In this document: positions 1 to 9,002 of the stretch, one piece after another
Layout of the letters: each line of letters opens with the position of its first letter
How positions within the stretch are numbered: position 1 is the first letter of the stretch
From: Altererythrobacter sp.
GTDB lineage: Bacteria; Pseudomonadota; Alphaproteobacteria; Sphingomonadales; Sphingomonadaceae
NCBI GenBank assembly: GCA_013002295.1
Contig: JABDKI010000064.1
Coordinates: forward strand, 1-44,958
DNA: 44,958 nucleotides
Direction of reading: 5' to 3'
Position numbers and translations under genes: made by a program
Notes under the pieces: generated by a model
The model's input: the letters and a program-made list of their open reading frames with translations, nothing else
Databases searched by the model: none
Told to the model about the DNA's origin: nothing

Positions 1-1140
1 TTTCTTACCAGCACATCGCGCTATGCGCTGCCGCAATGGATGAATGAGGGCGCTGCAGAATTTGTCGCCGCAGCCAGTTTTGAACGCGATGGTGGAATGT
101 ACATCGGCCGGGCCGCGCAGCACCGCGCAGGAGACTTCGCTTACGCGGAAGATGTGCCAGTTGAGCAGCTCTTTGACTACGAATTATATCTACAGAATCG
201 CAGCAACAGATTTGACACTTTCTACGCGCGTAGCTGGCTGCTGTTTCATTACCTGTTCTTCTCTGAAGAACGCACCGGACAAATGACGAGCTACCAACTG
301 GCAGTGGCCAATGGGGCCGAACCAGTCGCCGCGGCGCGCGAAGCGTTCGGCGATTTTGACCAGCTACAGAGAGAGCTCGATCGCTATTTGAAGAACCGGG
401 TACCCACATTCGTGTTGTCACCTGACATGACTACTGTCGGAGAGATTACCATTCGTGAACTTTCCAATGGCGAAGCTGAAGCAATGCCATTGATCATCCA
501 ATCGAAGCGCGGGGTGAATGAAGAACAAGCCGCCGAGTTGGTGGTCGAAGTTCGCGAAGTTGCTGAAGGATTCCCACAAGATGCAGCGGTTCTGGCTGCA
601 CTTGCAGAAGCTGAATATGATTCAGGCAACCTTGATGCAGCAATTGCCGCGGCGGACCGAGCATTGGCAATCGACCCAACGCAAAAGAACGCCCTAATTC
701 AAAAGGGCTATGCGTTGTTCGCCAAAGCTGATGATGCCGATGATCAGGATGCCGCTTTCGAACTCGCTCTTGAGCCTTTCACCAAGTTGAACGCGCTCGA
801 GAATGACCATCCTTTGCCGCTGATCTACTATTACCGCAGCTTCATCAATCGGGGAGAGGCGCCGCCAGAAAACGCGCGGTTAGCAATGGAACACGCGTCG
901 GCGCTCGCACCGTTCGATCACTCGCTAGCGATGAATGTTGCCATCATGCAAGCCAATGAGGGCAAGATTGCAATCGCTTCCCGGACACTCGCACCGGTCG
1001 CCTCTGCCCCGCATGGTGGCAGGAGGGCCGACTTCGCCAAGCAGTTCAGGGCTGCTCTAGCCAATGCGGAAGAAGGCAAGCCATTCCGATTCTCGTCGAT
1101 CCGCACAGAGACGGTCGAGGTCGAGGACGCAAGCGAATAG
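1..1140 (+). CDS. Peptidase-like protein with TPR C-terminus, 5' end cut off by the window
   Basis: The reading frame is open from base 1, so the gene starts outside the window and at least 379 residues are visible. Near the visible start is LPQWMNEGAAEF, the pattern of the third zinc ligand region in gluzincin-type peptidases (P-x-W-x-x-E-G-x-A-E). The HExxH part would lie upstream and cannot be seen. The middle and C-terminal parts are rich in Ala and Leu and contain helical repeats of TPR type, for example around LDAAIAAADRALAIDP. A role as a secreted or membrane-bound peptidase-like scaffold is inference. It could also be an inactive relative, since the zinc-binding helix is missing from view. 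It ends two bases before the convergent DUF937 gene. Confidence 0.7.
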   Translation, partial: FLTSTSRYALPQWMNEGAAEFVAAASFERDGGMYIGRAAQHRAGDFAYAEDVPVEQLFDYELYLQNRSNRFDTFYARSWLLFHYLFFSEERTGQMTSYQLAVANGAEPVAAAREAFGDFDQLQRELDRYLKNRVPTFVLSPDMTTVGEITIRELSNGEAEAMPLIIQSKRGVNEEQAAELVVEVREVAEGFPQDAAVLAALAEAEYDSGNLDAAIAAADRALAIDPTQKNALIQKGYALFAKADDADDQDAAFELALEPFTKLNALENDHPLPLIYYYRSFINRGEAPPENARLAMEHASALAPFDHSLAMNVAIMQANEGKIAIASRTLAPVASAPHGGRRADFAKQFRAALANAEEGKPFRFSSIRTETVEVEDASE

Positions 1141-1142
1141 AG

Positions 1143-1640
1143 CTAGCGGCTCGCCAATCCGCCGATAATCGAACCCAGAATGCCGCCAAGCGGGCTACCG
1201 CCAGATTGGCCGCCGCTTTGACCTCCGCCTTTTGCAAGGTACCCTGCAGCTGCCATCGCCAACAGCGGCAACATCTGTTTGAGCAGCCCTTCGTCAAGGC
1301 CGGTGATCCCGGCGACCTCGCCGGCTACCGAGCGGCTCACGTCCTTGCTACCGAAAATTGTGCCGAGAATATCGTTGCCTTGCTGGGTTGGGGTTGGTTT
1401 CGGCGCGAGCACGGATTCAAGCAATCCGCCGCCTCCGCCACCCAGAATCGCGCCAGCCAGTCCGCCCAGCCCGCCAAGCGGGTCATTGCCGCTGCCAGAG
1501 GTAGCGCTGCGGCCCATGCCAGCAACAATCGCGGGGAGCAGGGCCCCGGCCGCTGTGCGAGCGGTGCCTTCATCGATGCCCAGTTCTTGTGCAATGCTGC
1601 CAATCGCACCGGTGTCGTTCAACATCTGTCCGAGATTCAT
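1143..1640 (-). CDS. DUF937 domain protein
   Basis: A 165-residue protein of low complexity, very rich in Gly, Ala and Leu, with a glycine tract in the middle and another near the C-terminus. Two Ala/Leu helical segments (around GTARTAAGALLPAIVAGM and LLKQMLPLLAMAAAGYLA) match the repeat style of DUF937 proteins, whose function is not established. I chose the ATG at 1640 because GGGAG lies six bases upstream. A TTG two codons earlier would sit directly on that ribosome site. It has no signal peptide. The neighbourhood holds two other small proteins of related type (1777-2139 and 2220-2582), which suggests a shared but unknown role. Confidence 0.75.
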   Translation of the reverse strand: MNLGQMLNDTGAIGSIAQELGIDEGTARTAAGALLPAIVAGMGRSATSGSGNDPLGGLGGLAGAILGGGGGGLLESVLAPKPTPTQQGNDILGTIFGSKDVSRSVAGEVAGITGLDEGLLKQMLPLLAMAAAGYLAKGGGQSGGQSGGSPLGGILGSIIGGLASR

Positions 1641-1776
1641 CTGCAACTCCCTCCCTGAAGGCCATTTTCGGCCGACAATTCAGCGATCTTCATGCCATTT
1701 TACAACGGCAATGTCCAAGCTGTGGTATGTAAACAGTCGTAGCCGATTCCGGCCTCAATCCTCAGGAGGAACTTTC

Positions 1777-2139
1777 ATGGGTATTTTCTCGACCATCAAG
1801 AACGCAATCTTCGGTAGCGACGATGACGATAAAGCAGCAGAAGTAGCAGCAGCAAAAGAAGCCGCACCAACTGCACCTGCCCCGATTTCAGAAGTCGATG
1901 TAGAAGCGCGTCTGGGCGCCATGGCTGGCGCGGCTGATCTGAACTGGCGCACATCGATTGTTGATCTGTTCAAGCTGCTGGGTCTCGACCCGAGCTATGG
2001 CAATCGCAAGGAACTGGCACAAGAACTGGGCCGGACCGACTACTCAGGTACGGCCGAGGACAACATATGGCTGCACAAAGCCACGATGCAGGAAGTCGCC
2101 AAGAATGGCGGCAAGGTACCGTCAGACATGCTCGGCTGA
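1777..2139 (+). CDS. DUF3597 domain protein
   Basis: A 120-residue protein that begins MGIFSTIKNAIFG, followed by an acidic and then Ala/Pro-rich linker (residues 15-40). It then has a conserved C-terminal block with NWRTSIVDLFKLLGLDPSY, NRKELAQELG and GGKVPSDML. This arrangement is that of DUF3597 proteins, small cytosolic proteins of unknown function that are often near stress or biofilm genes. The ATG at 1777 has an excellent ribosome site, AGGAGGA, six bases upstream. The frame is open further upstream but that part overlaps the DUF937 gene and reads as antisense. A terminator follows at 2168-2204. Confidence 0.85.
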   Translation: MGIFSTIKNAIFGSDDDDKAAEVAAAKEAAPTAPAPISEVDVEARLGAMAGAADLNWRTSIVDLFKLLGLDPSYGNRKELAQELGRTDYSGTAEDNIWLHKATMQEVAKNGGKVPSDMLG

Positions 2140-2167
2140 TCCAGTCGACTACATGCACAAAGAAGAA

Positions 2168-2204
2168 GGGAGAGCAGCGGTGGCCGCCCTCCCCTTTCTC
2201 TTTT
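2168..2204 (+). terminator. Intrinsic terminator after the DUF3597 gene
   Basis: GGGAG (2168-2172) pairs with CTCCC (2089+100, that is 2189-2193), and inside it GCGG (2177-2180) pairs with CCGC (2184-2187). The hairpin is followed by a T-rich tract, CTTTCTCTTTT. It lies between the plus-strand DUF3597 gene and the convergent minus-strand gene that ends at 2220. Confidence 0.7.
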
Positions 2205-2219
2205 ATGGGTCACGGCCCC

Positions 2220-2582
2220 CTACTTCTTGCCGAACAGCCCTTTGGCCATGCCCATCACATCGTTGAGCGGATTGCCATCGCCATCACGATCTAGAAGCTT
2301 GGCGACATCTGCCATCTCGAAATTGCCGTCCATCAGGCCCGAAAGTTCCCCAAGCGCATTCTCGCCACCGAGCTGGCTAACGATCCCACCCAGCGCGCCG
2401 GCATCGATGCCAGTCTTTTGTGCGGCGAGTTCGACCGTGTCACCCGATTCTGGGTGCGACTGACCAAGGGCGGCAACGGCCTTCTCAACCATTGAGGAAT
2501 CCAGGCCAACCTGTTCAGCCAGACTGGCGACGGTGTCAGGTGAACCGGAAACCTGCTTCAAAACGCTATCGAGCATGCTCAT
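2220..2582 (-). CDS. Small DUF937-like protein with an EF-hand-like loop
   Basis: A 120-residue acidic protein without signal peptide. It consists of short helices with Ala/Leu/Gly spacing like DUF937 proteins (VASLAEQVGLDSSMVEKAV, IDAGALGGIVSQLGGENAL). Near the C-terminus, LLDRDGDGNPLNDV has the D-x-D-x-D-G spacing of an EF-hand calcium loop, though no flanking second loop is seen. The ATG at 2582 follows GGAGAAAAATC. A second ATG two codons later is possible. Its function is not known. It may work with the DUF937 and DUF3597 neighbours, which is inferred only from proximity. Confidence 0.75.
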   Translation of the reverse strand: MSMLDSVLKQVSGSPDTVASLAEQVGLDSSMVEKAVAALGQSHPESGDTVELAAQKTGIDAGALGGIVSQLGGENALGELSGLMDGNFEMADVAKLLDRDGDGNPLNDVMGMAKGLFGKK

Positions 2583-2649
2583 GATTTTTCTCCGCATTGG
2601 GGTGAAGTGTGAGTGATGACCTACGGTCTGTGGCGCCCCCCGCCAAGTA

Positions 2650-2692
2650 AACAAATGAAAAGGCCCCGCTCCCGCATGGGGAACGAGGCCTT
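2650..2692 (-). terminator. Strong intrinsic terminator after pckA
   Basis: On the minus strand a 14-base-pair stem, counting three G-T pairs as paired, is formed by 2679-2692 and 2660-2673 with the five-base loop 2674-2678. It is followed by TTCATTTG. It lies 23 bases after the pckA stop codon, where a transcript end is expected. Confidence 0.85.
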
Positions 2693-2714
2693 CCTCTCCT
2701 CTACGCTAATCTTG

Positions 2715-4319
2715 TCAGGCGGCGACAATGCTGCGCGGGGCAGCCTCGCGAACACCTTGATCAACGTGATCTGCAAACTGAGCAAAATTCTCAACGAACA
2801 GCTTCACCAACTTCTCAGCCGTGCGGTCATACTCTTCCTTGTCCGCCCATGTTCCGCGCGGATTGAGGATCGCGGTGTCAACACCAGGAACAGCAACTGG
2901 CACATCGAAGCCGAAATTGACGTCCTTGCGGAATTCGACATCATTCAGGCTTCCATCGAGCGCTGCATTCAACAGCGCGCGCGTGGCTTTGATTGGCATA
3001 CGATTGCCCACGCCATATTTGCCGCCAGTCCAGCCAGTGTTGACCAGCCAGCACGCAACGCCGCCTTTAGCGATGCGTTCTTTCAGAAGGTTGCCGTAAA
3101 CGCTCGGGTGGCGCGGCATGAACGGTGCTCCGAAACAGGTGCTGAATGTCGCTTCAGGCTCGGTTACGCCGATCTCTGTACCCGCAACCTTTGCCGTATA
3201 GCCGGACAGGAAGTGGTACATGGCCTGATCAGGCGTGAGCCGCGCAATCGGAGGCAAAACGCCAAACGCATCAGCGGTCAGCATGATAACATTGCTCGGC
3301 ACCGGTCCGAGATTATGCTCCGAAGTGTTCGGAATAAAGTCGATCGGGTAGGCACCTCGTGTATTCTCGGCGAGCGTGTTGTCATCGAAGTCTAGCTCGC
3401 GGGTCTGCGGATCCATCACGACGTTTTCGAGCACGGTGCCAAACCGGCGAGTTGTTGCGTAAATTTCCGGCTCAGCCTCTTCAGACAAGCGGATCATCTT
3501 GGCATAGCAGCCCCCTTCAAAATTGAAGACCGCTGTGTCTGACCAACCATGCTCGTCATCACCGATCAGTGTGCGGCTTGCGTCAGCAGAAAGCGTTGTT
3601 TTGCCTGTTCCAGACAACCCGAAGAAGACCGCAGTTTTGCCGTCTGCACCGACATTGGCCGAACAGTGCATTGGCATCACGCCCTTGGCCGGAAGCAGAT
3701 AGTTGAGAATGCCGAAGACACTCTTCTTCATCTCTCCGGCATAGCGAGTGCCGCCGATCAGGATCAATTTTTCGCTAAGGTTCACAGCAATCACAGTTTC
3801 GCTGCGAGTGCCGTGGCGTTCTGGACTGGCGCGGAAGCTTGGCAGATCAATGATCGTGTATTCAGGTGCAAAATCAGTCAGTTGATCCGCAGTCGGGCGA
3901 ACCAACATCGTGCGGATGAACAGATTGTGCCAAGCAAGCTCGTTGATCACACGCACATTTACCCGGTGTTCCGGCTGTGAGCCGCCGTACAGGTCCGCGA
4001 CGAAAAGCTCGTCCTTTTCCTTGAGCGCGGACAAGAAGTCTTCCTTGAGCGCGGCAAAGTGCTCAGGCGTCATGCTGACATTGACCTTGCCCCACCAAAC
4101 GCTGTCTTCTGTCTCTGCATCGCGGACGATGAACTTGTCATTCGCACTACGGCCGGTGTGTGCGCCTGTTTTCACGACAAGCGAGCCATGACGTGACAGC
4201 TCGCCTTCGCCATTAGTTAAAGATTGCTCGACGAGTTGGGGTGTGCCGAGGTTTGAGTGGATGCGAGCGGCGGTTTCAATGCCCTGATCGGACAAGGGAA
4301 CGGCAAGCGAAATGGACAC
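2715..4319 (-). CDS. pckA: Phosphoenolpyruvate carboxykinase (ATP)
   Basis: Converts oxaloacetate and ATP to phosphoenolpyruvate, CO2 and ADP, the first committed step of gluconeogenesis in the cytosol. The 534-residue length is normal for the ATP-dependent family. Visible signatures are the nucleotide-binding loop [13 protein letters not shown], the preceding MHCSANVG block, the substrate region with GRSANDKF, and the [15 protein letters not shown] segment (here [14 protein letters not shown]). I chose the GTG at 4319 because AGGAGA lies five bases upstream. An ATG 21 codons earlier would add a tail not expected in the family. It is transcribed divergently from chvI-chvG, an arrangement also known from rhizobia, where ChvI influences pckA. 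Confidence 0.97.
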   Translation of the reverse strand: MSISLAVPLSDQGIETAARIHSNLGTPQLVEQSLTNGEGELSRHGSLVVKTGAHTGRSANDKFIVRDAETEDSVWWGKVNVSMTPEHFAALKEDFLSALKEKDELFVADLYGGSQPEHRVNVRVINELAWHNLFIRTMLVRPTADQLTDFAPEYTIIDLPSFRASPERHGTRSETVIAVNLSEKLILIGGTRYAGEMKKSVFGILNYLLPAKGVMPMHCSANVGADGKTAVFFGLSGTGKTTLSADASRTLIGDDEHGWSDTAVFNFEGGCYAKMIRLSEEAEPEIYATTRRFGTVLENVVMDPQTRELDFDDNTLAENTRGAYPIDFIPNTSEHNLGPVPSNVIMLTADAFGVLPPIARLTPDQAMYHFLSGYTAKVAGTEIGVTEPEATFSTCFGAPFMPRHPSVYGNLLKERIAKGGVACWLVNTGWTGGKYGVGNRMPIKATRALLNAALDGSLNDVEFRKDVNFGFDVPVAVPGVDTAILNPRGTWADKEEYDRTAEKLVKLFVENFAQFADHVDQGVREAAPRSIVAA

Positions 4320-4582
4320 GCGATTCTCCTGGATGCTTCCGGAACTGACCTGAGCTGCGATCAGGCCTGTGTTTTTCTTCATTGCGCCCTTGCATACACG
4401 GGCCCACAGCCGGGCTATGCATACGAATGCGCGGAATCGGTTTGTCCTCTAGTCTGGCGCTCAAGTGAGGTCAAACCACGAGCGGCATATAGCCACAATC
4501 TGTCCGATTCTTGCGACCATTCGTTGTTTCATTTCGCGGGACACGCTAATTGCATATGGATAGCGCGACGAAAGGGCCAGAA
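4320..4582. promoter_or_regulatory. Divergent pckA / chvI control region
   Basis: This 263-base non-coding stretch separates the start codons of pckA (minus) and chvI (plus) and must hold the promoters of both. I could not pick out convincing -35/-10 boxes or a ChvI site by eye. TTG at 4550 and ATG at 4556 are in frame with chvI but lack a well-spaced ribosome site. Confidence 0.5.
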
Positions 4583-5326
4583 ATGGACAATTCTGCGGCC
4601 GAATCTGGCCATACAAGCGACGAATCTGTGATCGCGCTGGTCGATGATGACCGTAACATCCTGACATCGGTTTCGATTGCGCTACAGGCTGAAGGTTTCA
4701 CCACTCGTGTCTATTCAGATGGCGAAACTGCCCTGAAGGCCTTGCTGGAGAACCCGCCAGATCTGGCAGTGTTCGATATCAAAATGCCCAAGATGGACGG
4801 GTTGGAGTTACTGCGCCGCGTTCGGCGCGAGTCGGTCCTGCCAGTCATATTCCTGACCAGTAAAGATGATGAGCGCGACGAGGAGATCGGGCTCGAGTTG
4901 GGCGCCGATGACTACATCGCCAAACCATTCAGTCTGCGTCTTCTTCTGGCCCGCATTCGCGCAATACTGCGGCGCGCCGACCACATCAATTCGGGCGAAC
5001 AAGGCGATCCCGATCAGTCGCAGACAATCATCGCGCGCGGCCGCCTTTATATGGACCCGTCACGGCATCATGTAACATGGAACGAGCAGCCTGTTTCGCT
5101 GACTGTCACGGAGTTTCTGATCCTCGAAGCGCTTGCGGGCCGTCCCGGGGTCATCAAGAGCCGAAACCAGCTCATGGATGCGGCGTACCCGGACGATGTC
5201 TTTGTCGATGACCGAACAGTCGACAGCCATATCAAACGCATGCGACGCAAGTTCCGCCAGGTCGACGGTGAATTTGACGCAATCGATACGCTTTATGGTG
5301 CGGGGTATAGCTTCACCGATGGCTGA
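4583..5326 (+). CDS. chvI: Two-component response regulator, ChvI type
   Basis: A 247-residue OmpR/PhoB-type regulator. The receiver domain (about residues 15-130) shows the acidic pair DDD, the phospho-acceptor Asp in [13 protein letters not shown], the switch Thr in IFLTSK, and the Lys of DDYIAKPFS. The C-terminal winged helix (about 155-245) contains [13 protein letters not shown] and the recognition segment [13 protein letters not shown]. In alphaproteobacteria ChvI, phosphorylated by ChvG, controls envelope stress and acid response genes. The ATG at 4583 follows AAAGGG with good spacing. In-frame starts at 4550 and 4556 are weaker. The chvG start overlaps its stop by eight bases, so the pair is translationally coupled. 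Confidence 0.93.
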   Translation: MDNSAAESGHTSDESVIALVDDDRNILTSVSIALQAEGFTTRVYSDGETALKALLENPPDLAVFDIKMPKMDGLELLRRVRRESVLPVIFLTSKDDERDEEIGLELGADDYIAKPFSLRLLLARIRAILRRADHINSGEQGDPDQSQTIIARGRLYMDPSRHHVTWNEQPVSLTVTEFLILEALAGRPGVIKSRNQLMDAAYPDDVFVDDRTVDSHIKRMRRKFRQVDGEFDAIDTLYGAGYSFTDG

Positions 5327-6887
5327 CCAAGAGCGCCCATCAGCCTCAGCCCCGGCAATTGACCGGCTGGGTTGGAGTGCTCGCCTATCGCTGACTTCAC
5401 GAATTTTGGCAGTGAACATTCTTCCTCTGCTCTTTTTGGGCGGCGGAATTTTTTACCTCGACACCTACCGCACCCAGCTCCTTAACGAGCGCTACAAGCT
5501 GGCGCGGATCGAAGCGCAGATCACCGCTGAAGCACTTGCCGGAGCATCGCGAACCCGTCAGGAAGCTTTGCTTGTACAGATCGGCAAGGAGCAGCGCATG
5601 CGGCTTCGCATGTTCGACGCAGAAGGCATGCTGTGGGCGGACAGTTTCGCGCTCGATGAACCCTCTTTCGAACTCGATCAGCCTGGCGATGAACCGGCCG
5701 GTGAGCGTTTCGCCCGAACTCTTGATCGTGCGGTAGACACGATCGTGGGCGCAGACCCGATCCCTGACTACTTTGAGCCGGAGGATACATCTGCCGATGC
5801 ATGGCCAGAGCTCCGGCAGGCGCGCGAAGAAGGCTTCTCGCAGATCAAGCTGCGCGACGCGCCCGATGGTACTCCGGTGATCAACGCCGCAGCGCCGGTG
5901 GGCTTGAATGGCGCCACGCTGTTGACCACACGCAATGCGGTAGACATCACCGATTCTGTACGCGCGGCCCGTTCAACGCTTGGCCTGGCTGTGCTGCTCG
6001 TACTGACAGCTTCGATTCTGCTTTCGCTGTTTCTTGCGCGGACCATTGTCGCACCGATCAGATTACTGTCATCGGCCGCTGCGAAGGTGCGGCAAGGCCG
6101 CGACCGTGATGTAGAGGTTCCACGCCTGCCCAATCGCCGCGATGAGATCGGCACACTCGCACGCTCGGTCTCTGATATGACCAGCGCATTGAGGCACCGC
6201 ATCGATGCCGTCGACAGTTTTGCCGCTGACGTGGCGCACGAGATCAAGAACCCCCTGGCAAGCCTGCGCAGCGCAATGGAATCTCTTCCCCGCGTGGAAG
6301 ACCCTGAACTGAGCAAACAATTGCTCGCTGTCGCGACCCATGACGTGCGGCGGATTGATCGCCTGGTGACTGAGATTTCAGATGCCAGCCGGATCGATGC
6401 AGAGATGTCGCGGGCGAAGCGTGAACGCATCGATATGACGCGGTTGATCAAAGCGATCGTCGGCTCACGCGAAACCCGCGCGGAGAACGCGGACCACCAG
6501 ATTGAGATCACTAGTCGCGGTCATGCAGCAATCGTCACTGGAGTTGCGCCGCGCCTGGAACGCGTGATCGAAAACCTGCTCGACAATGCAGTATCATTCT
6601 CGCCAGTCGAAGCGCCTATCCTAGTCGACATCAGCAATGATGGAGAGTGTGTAGCGATCACGGTTTGCGATGCCGGGCCAGGCATTCCAGAAGATGCACG
6701 AGAGAAAGTGTTCGAAAGATTTCACTCAGTTCGGCCCGACGCGGAAAGCTTCGGCAATCACTCTGGCCTTGGCCTCGCGATAGCACGCGCCATTGCTGAG
6801 GCCCATGATGGGAGGCTGATCGCAGAAAGCAGGCCTGACGGCGCGGACGGCACATGCATGCGCTTCGAAATGCCAGCAGCGCGATGA
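5319..6887 (+). CDS. chvG: Sensor histidine kinase, ChvG type
   Basis: A 522-residue inner-membrane kinase and partner of ChvI. TM1 is about residues 30-50 ([15 protein letters not shown]), followed by a periplasmic sensor domain of about 190 residues and TM2 near residue 225 ([18 protein letters not shown]). Then come a HAMP linker, the H-box [17 protein letters not shown] with the phosphorylated His, and the ATPase domain with N-box [13 protein letters not shown]1 DAGPGIP and a further [11 protein letters not shown] motif. The ATG at 5319 overlaps the chvI stop in ATGGCTGA. It ends in an ATGA overlap with hprK, so transcription continues into the phosphotransferase genes. Confidence 0.93.
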   Translation: MADQERPSASAPAIDRLGWSARLSLTSRILAVNILPLLFLGGGIFYLDTYRTQLLNERYKLARIEAQITAEALAGASRTRQEALLVQIGKEQRMRLRMFDAEGMLWADSFALDEPSFELDQPGDEPAGERFARTLDRAVDTIVGADPIPDYFEPEDTSADAWPELRQAREEGFSQIKLRDAPDGTPVINAAAPVGLNGATLLTTRNAVDITDSVRAARSTLGLAVLLVLTASILLSLFLARTIVAPIRLLSSAAAKVRQGRDRDVEVPRLPNRRDEIGTLARSVSDMTSALRHRIDAVDSFAADVAHEIKNPLASLRSAMESLPRVEDPELSKQLLAVATHDVRRIDRLVTEISDASRIDAEMSRAKRERIDMTRLIKAIVGSRETRAENADHQIEITSRGHAAIVTGVAPRLERVIENLLDNAVSFSPVEAPILVDISNDGECVAITVCDAGPGIPEDAREKVFERFHSVRPDAESFGNHSGLGLAIARAIAEAHDGRLIAESRPDGADGTCMRFEMPAAR

Positions 6888-7312
6888 CCGATGCATCGAC
6901 AGTTATAGGCGTTAGCGCAGTCGCTATCGACGGTCGCGCTGTCCTGATCGAAGGCCCTCCGGGAATTGGCAAGAGCAGTTTGGCGCTAGCATTGATTGAT
7001 CGCGGTGCGGTTTTGATCGGGGATGACGGTGTAATCCTGACAAGCGGCGCCGACCGAGTGCGCGCGAGCCCTCCGCCGAACATCGGTGGGAAATTGGAGA
7101 TACGCGGCGTCGGCATTGTGGAGATAGAAACCGCAACCGCGCCTCTGGCTTTGATCTTTGTGCTTGAGCCCGACGCTCCAAGACTTCCCGAAGCGCTTGA
7201 GCAACGCGGAATTTTCGGTTGCTCCATCCCGGTTCTGCCGTTCCGTGTGGGCGATGCAATTCCGGCGATCCGCGCCGAATGGGCATTGCGCACACATGGG
7301 CTTAGCTTCTAG
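6884..7312 (+). CDS. hprK: HPr kinase/phosphorylase, short alphaproteobacterial form
   Basis: Phosphorylates HPr on its regulatory serine with ATP and can reverse the reaction. The 142-residue protein has only the catalytic C-terminal domain, without the N-terminal domain of Firmicutes HprK, as is usual in alphaproteobacteria. The Walker A loop is GPPGIGKSSLA, the acidic residues follow in LIGDDGVIL, and the family signature appears as GGKLEIRGVGIVEI. The start ATG overlaps the chvG stop (ATGA). HPr and an EIIA are encoded three genes downstream, so kinase and substrate are in the same operon. Confidence 0.92.
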   Translation: MTDASTVIGVSAVAIDGRAVLIEGPPGIGKSSLALALIDRGAVLIGDDGVILTSGADRVRASPPPNIGGKLEIRGVGIVEIETATAPLALIFVLEPDAPRLPEALEQRGIFGCSIPVLPFRVGDAIPAIRAEWALRTHGLSF

Positions 7313-7323
7313 CGTCGGTCGAC

Positions 7324-8235
7324 ATGAATTCTATTGATCATCTCGGCTCGACGCATCAGCGCATCCTGTTGGTCACAGGTTTGTTGGGTGCGGGCAAGTC
7401 CACTGCACTCGATGCGCTCGAGGATTTGGGTTGGGAAACGATCGACAATCTCCCACTACGCTTTCTCGAAACGATGGCAGTTCCCCCAGGCTTGTCAGGT
7501 GCGCCCATTGCCATCGGGTTTGATTCACGCACGCGCGGGTTCGTACCGGACGATGTGATCAAACTGGTCGAGAGACTGCAGGAGAAGAGCGTTTCTATCT
7601 CGACAATGTTTATCGACTGTTCGACTGAAGAATTGGAACGGCGCTACAATGAAACGCGCCGCCGCCATGCTCTCGCAAGCGGACGCCCACTAACAGAGGG
7701 AATACGCGCAGAACGCGATCTGCTGGCACCGCTCAGGAATTGGGCCGAAGTCGTTATCGACACCACCTGCTTTAATCCGAACGAGTTGCAGCAGAAACTG
7801 CGCGAACTCTATTCACAATCGCCCAGCACTCCGATGACAGTAACCGTCTCTAGCTTTGGGTTTGCCAAAGGCTCTCCTCCGCTTGCCGATCTCGTGTTTG
7901 ATATGCGATTCCTTGATAACCCGCATTGGGTTGACGGATTGCGCGAACTGACCGGGCTCGACAAAGCAGTGGGTGATCACATCAAGAATGATCCAGGCTT
8001 CACATCCGCCATTACTCAGATTCTCCCGCTGATCACGGATCTTCTGCCAAGATATCAGGCGCAGGGCAAATCGTATGTTCACATTGCCTTTGGTTGCACC
8101 GGCGGACGCCATCGCTCGGTCTTCACCGCCGAACACATTGCAGAAGGCTTGCGCGAGGCAGGATTTTCGCCCACTGTCCGCCACCGTAATCTGGGTTCAC
8201 GCACCAGCGACGAGATCGAAGGGGCAAGGCGTTGA
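7324..8235 (+). CDS. rapZ: RNase adapter protein / nucleotide-binding protein RapZ
   Basis: A 303-residue protein of the RapZ/YvcJ family. The N-terminal P-loop is TGLLGAGKSTALDALEDLG. The middle contains IAIGFDSRTRGF and a helical arginine-rich segment (RRYNETRRRHAL). The C-terminal domain carries HIAFGCTGGRHRSVF, the hallmark of the family. In enterobacteria RapZ presents the small RNA GlmZ to RNase E to balance glucosamine-6-phosphate synthase. In alphaproteobacteria the target is less clear, and co-transcription with HprK and HPr suggests a role in nitrogen- or cell-wall-linked carbon signalling. The ATG lies 11 bases after the hprK stop. Confidence 0.95.
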   Translation: MNSIDHLGSTHQRILLVTGLLGAGKSTALDALEDLGWETIDNLPLRFLETMAVPPGLSGAPIAIGFDSRTRGFVPDDVIKLVERLQEKSVSISTMFIDCSTEELERRYNETRRRHALASGRPLTEGIRAERDLLAPLRNWAEVVIDTTCFNPNELQQKLRELYSQSPSTPMTVTVSSFGFAKGSPPLADLVFDMRFLDNPHWVDGLRELTGLDKAVGDHIKNDPGFTSAITQILPLITDLLPRYQAQGKSYVHIAFGCTGGRHRSVFTAEHIAEGLREAGFSPTVRHRNLGSRTSDEIEGARR

Positions 8236-8296
8236 GCACCAATAGAAACACCATACGGCGCTGCGCCGCAGGAATGAACGGACTTCGCACACTCTC

Positions 8297-8722
8297 ATGA
8301 TCGGATTGATCCTCGTCACGCATGGCGATCTGGCCGACCACTTTGTGGACGCGATGGAGCATGTTGTCGGCCCGCAGCAAGACGTGGCTACGGTGTGCAT
8401 TGGCCCCAATGACGATATGGAAAACCGGCGTCAGGAAATTTCGGATGCGATTGGCTCTGTCCAGCATGGCGACGGTGTAATCGTGCTGACAGATCTTTTC
8501 GGCGGCACGCCATCCAATCTGGCGATTTCGCTGCTTGATCGCGGCCATGTCGAAGTGATCGCAGGGATCAATCTGCCGATGTTGATCCGTTTGGCTGGCG
8601 CGCGCAAGAAGATGAACGTGATCGATGCCGTTGCAGCCGCAAAGAAGGCTGGCCGTAACTACATCACCGTTGCAAGCGAGTTTCTCGGCGACGAGGCGAC
8701 GCCAGAAGAGGCCCGTGCGTGA
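8297..8722 (+). CDS. PTS EIIA component, mannose family
   Basis: A 141-residue cytosolic phosphocarrier. The phosphorylated His is residue 9 in ILVTHGDLAD. DLFGGTPSNLA around residue 75 is the conserved loop of mannose-type EIIA domains. No EIIB, EIIC or EIID transporter gene lies nearby. With HPr, HprK and RapZ in one operon this is a regulatory rather than a transport system, as known in many alphaproteobacteria, and a PTSNtr-type EI would be needed to phosphorylate HPr. The last four bases overlap the HPr start (GTGA). Confidence 0.93.
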   Translation: MIGLILVTHGDLADHFVDAMEHVVGPQQDVATVCIGPNDDMENRRQEISDAIGSVQHGDGVIVLTDLFGGTPSNLAISLLDRGHVEVIAGINLPMLIRLAGARKKMNVIDAVAAAKKAGRNYITVASEFLGDEATPEEARA

Positions 8723-8997
8723 GCGAGTTTCGCAAGACAATTACTATCGTCAACAAGCGCGGGCTGCATGCACGCGCCAGCGCAAAATTCGTGGGTGCAG
8801 TTTCTGCCCTGCCCGAAGGCACGCATGTACGCGTTGCGAAGGATGGCAACGAAGCAGCTGGCGGTTCTATCCTCGGCCTGATGATGCTTGGCGCCGCCAA
8901 GGGCGATGATGTAGAGCTGATCGTTGGCGGAGATAATGCCGACAGTGTGGGCGGTAATCTGGCTGCTCTGATCGAAGATGGCTTCGGCGAAGAGTAA
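8719..8997 (+). CDS. ptsH: Phosphocarrier protein HPr
   Basis: A 92-residue HPr. The EI-dependent phosphorylation site is His17 in NKRGLHARASAKFV. Ser50 in AAGGSILGLMMLGAAKG corresponds to the regulatory serine phosphorylated by HprK, whose gene lies just upstream. It starts with GTG inside the stop of the EIIA gene, a GTGA overlap that implies coupled translation. It passes phosphate to the EIIA encoded by the preceding gene, and the relay probably signals nutrient state. Confidence 0.95.
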   Translation: MSEFRKTITIVNKRGLHARASAKFVGAVSALPEGTHVRVAKDGNEAAGGSILGLMMLGAAKGDDVELIVGGDNADSVGGNLAALIEDGFGEE

Positions 8998-9002
8998 CAT
9001 TT

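Noticed and set aside
2613-3395. A 260-codon plus-strand frame antisense to pckA
   Set aside because: It is a shadow of a well-conserved gene, with high Arg/Ala content and no start signal.
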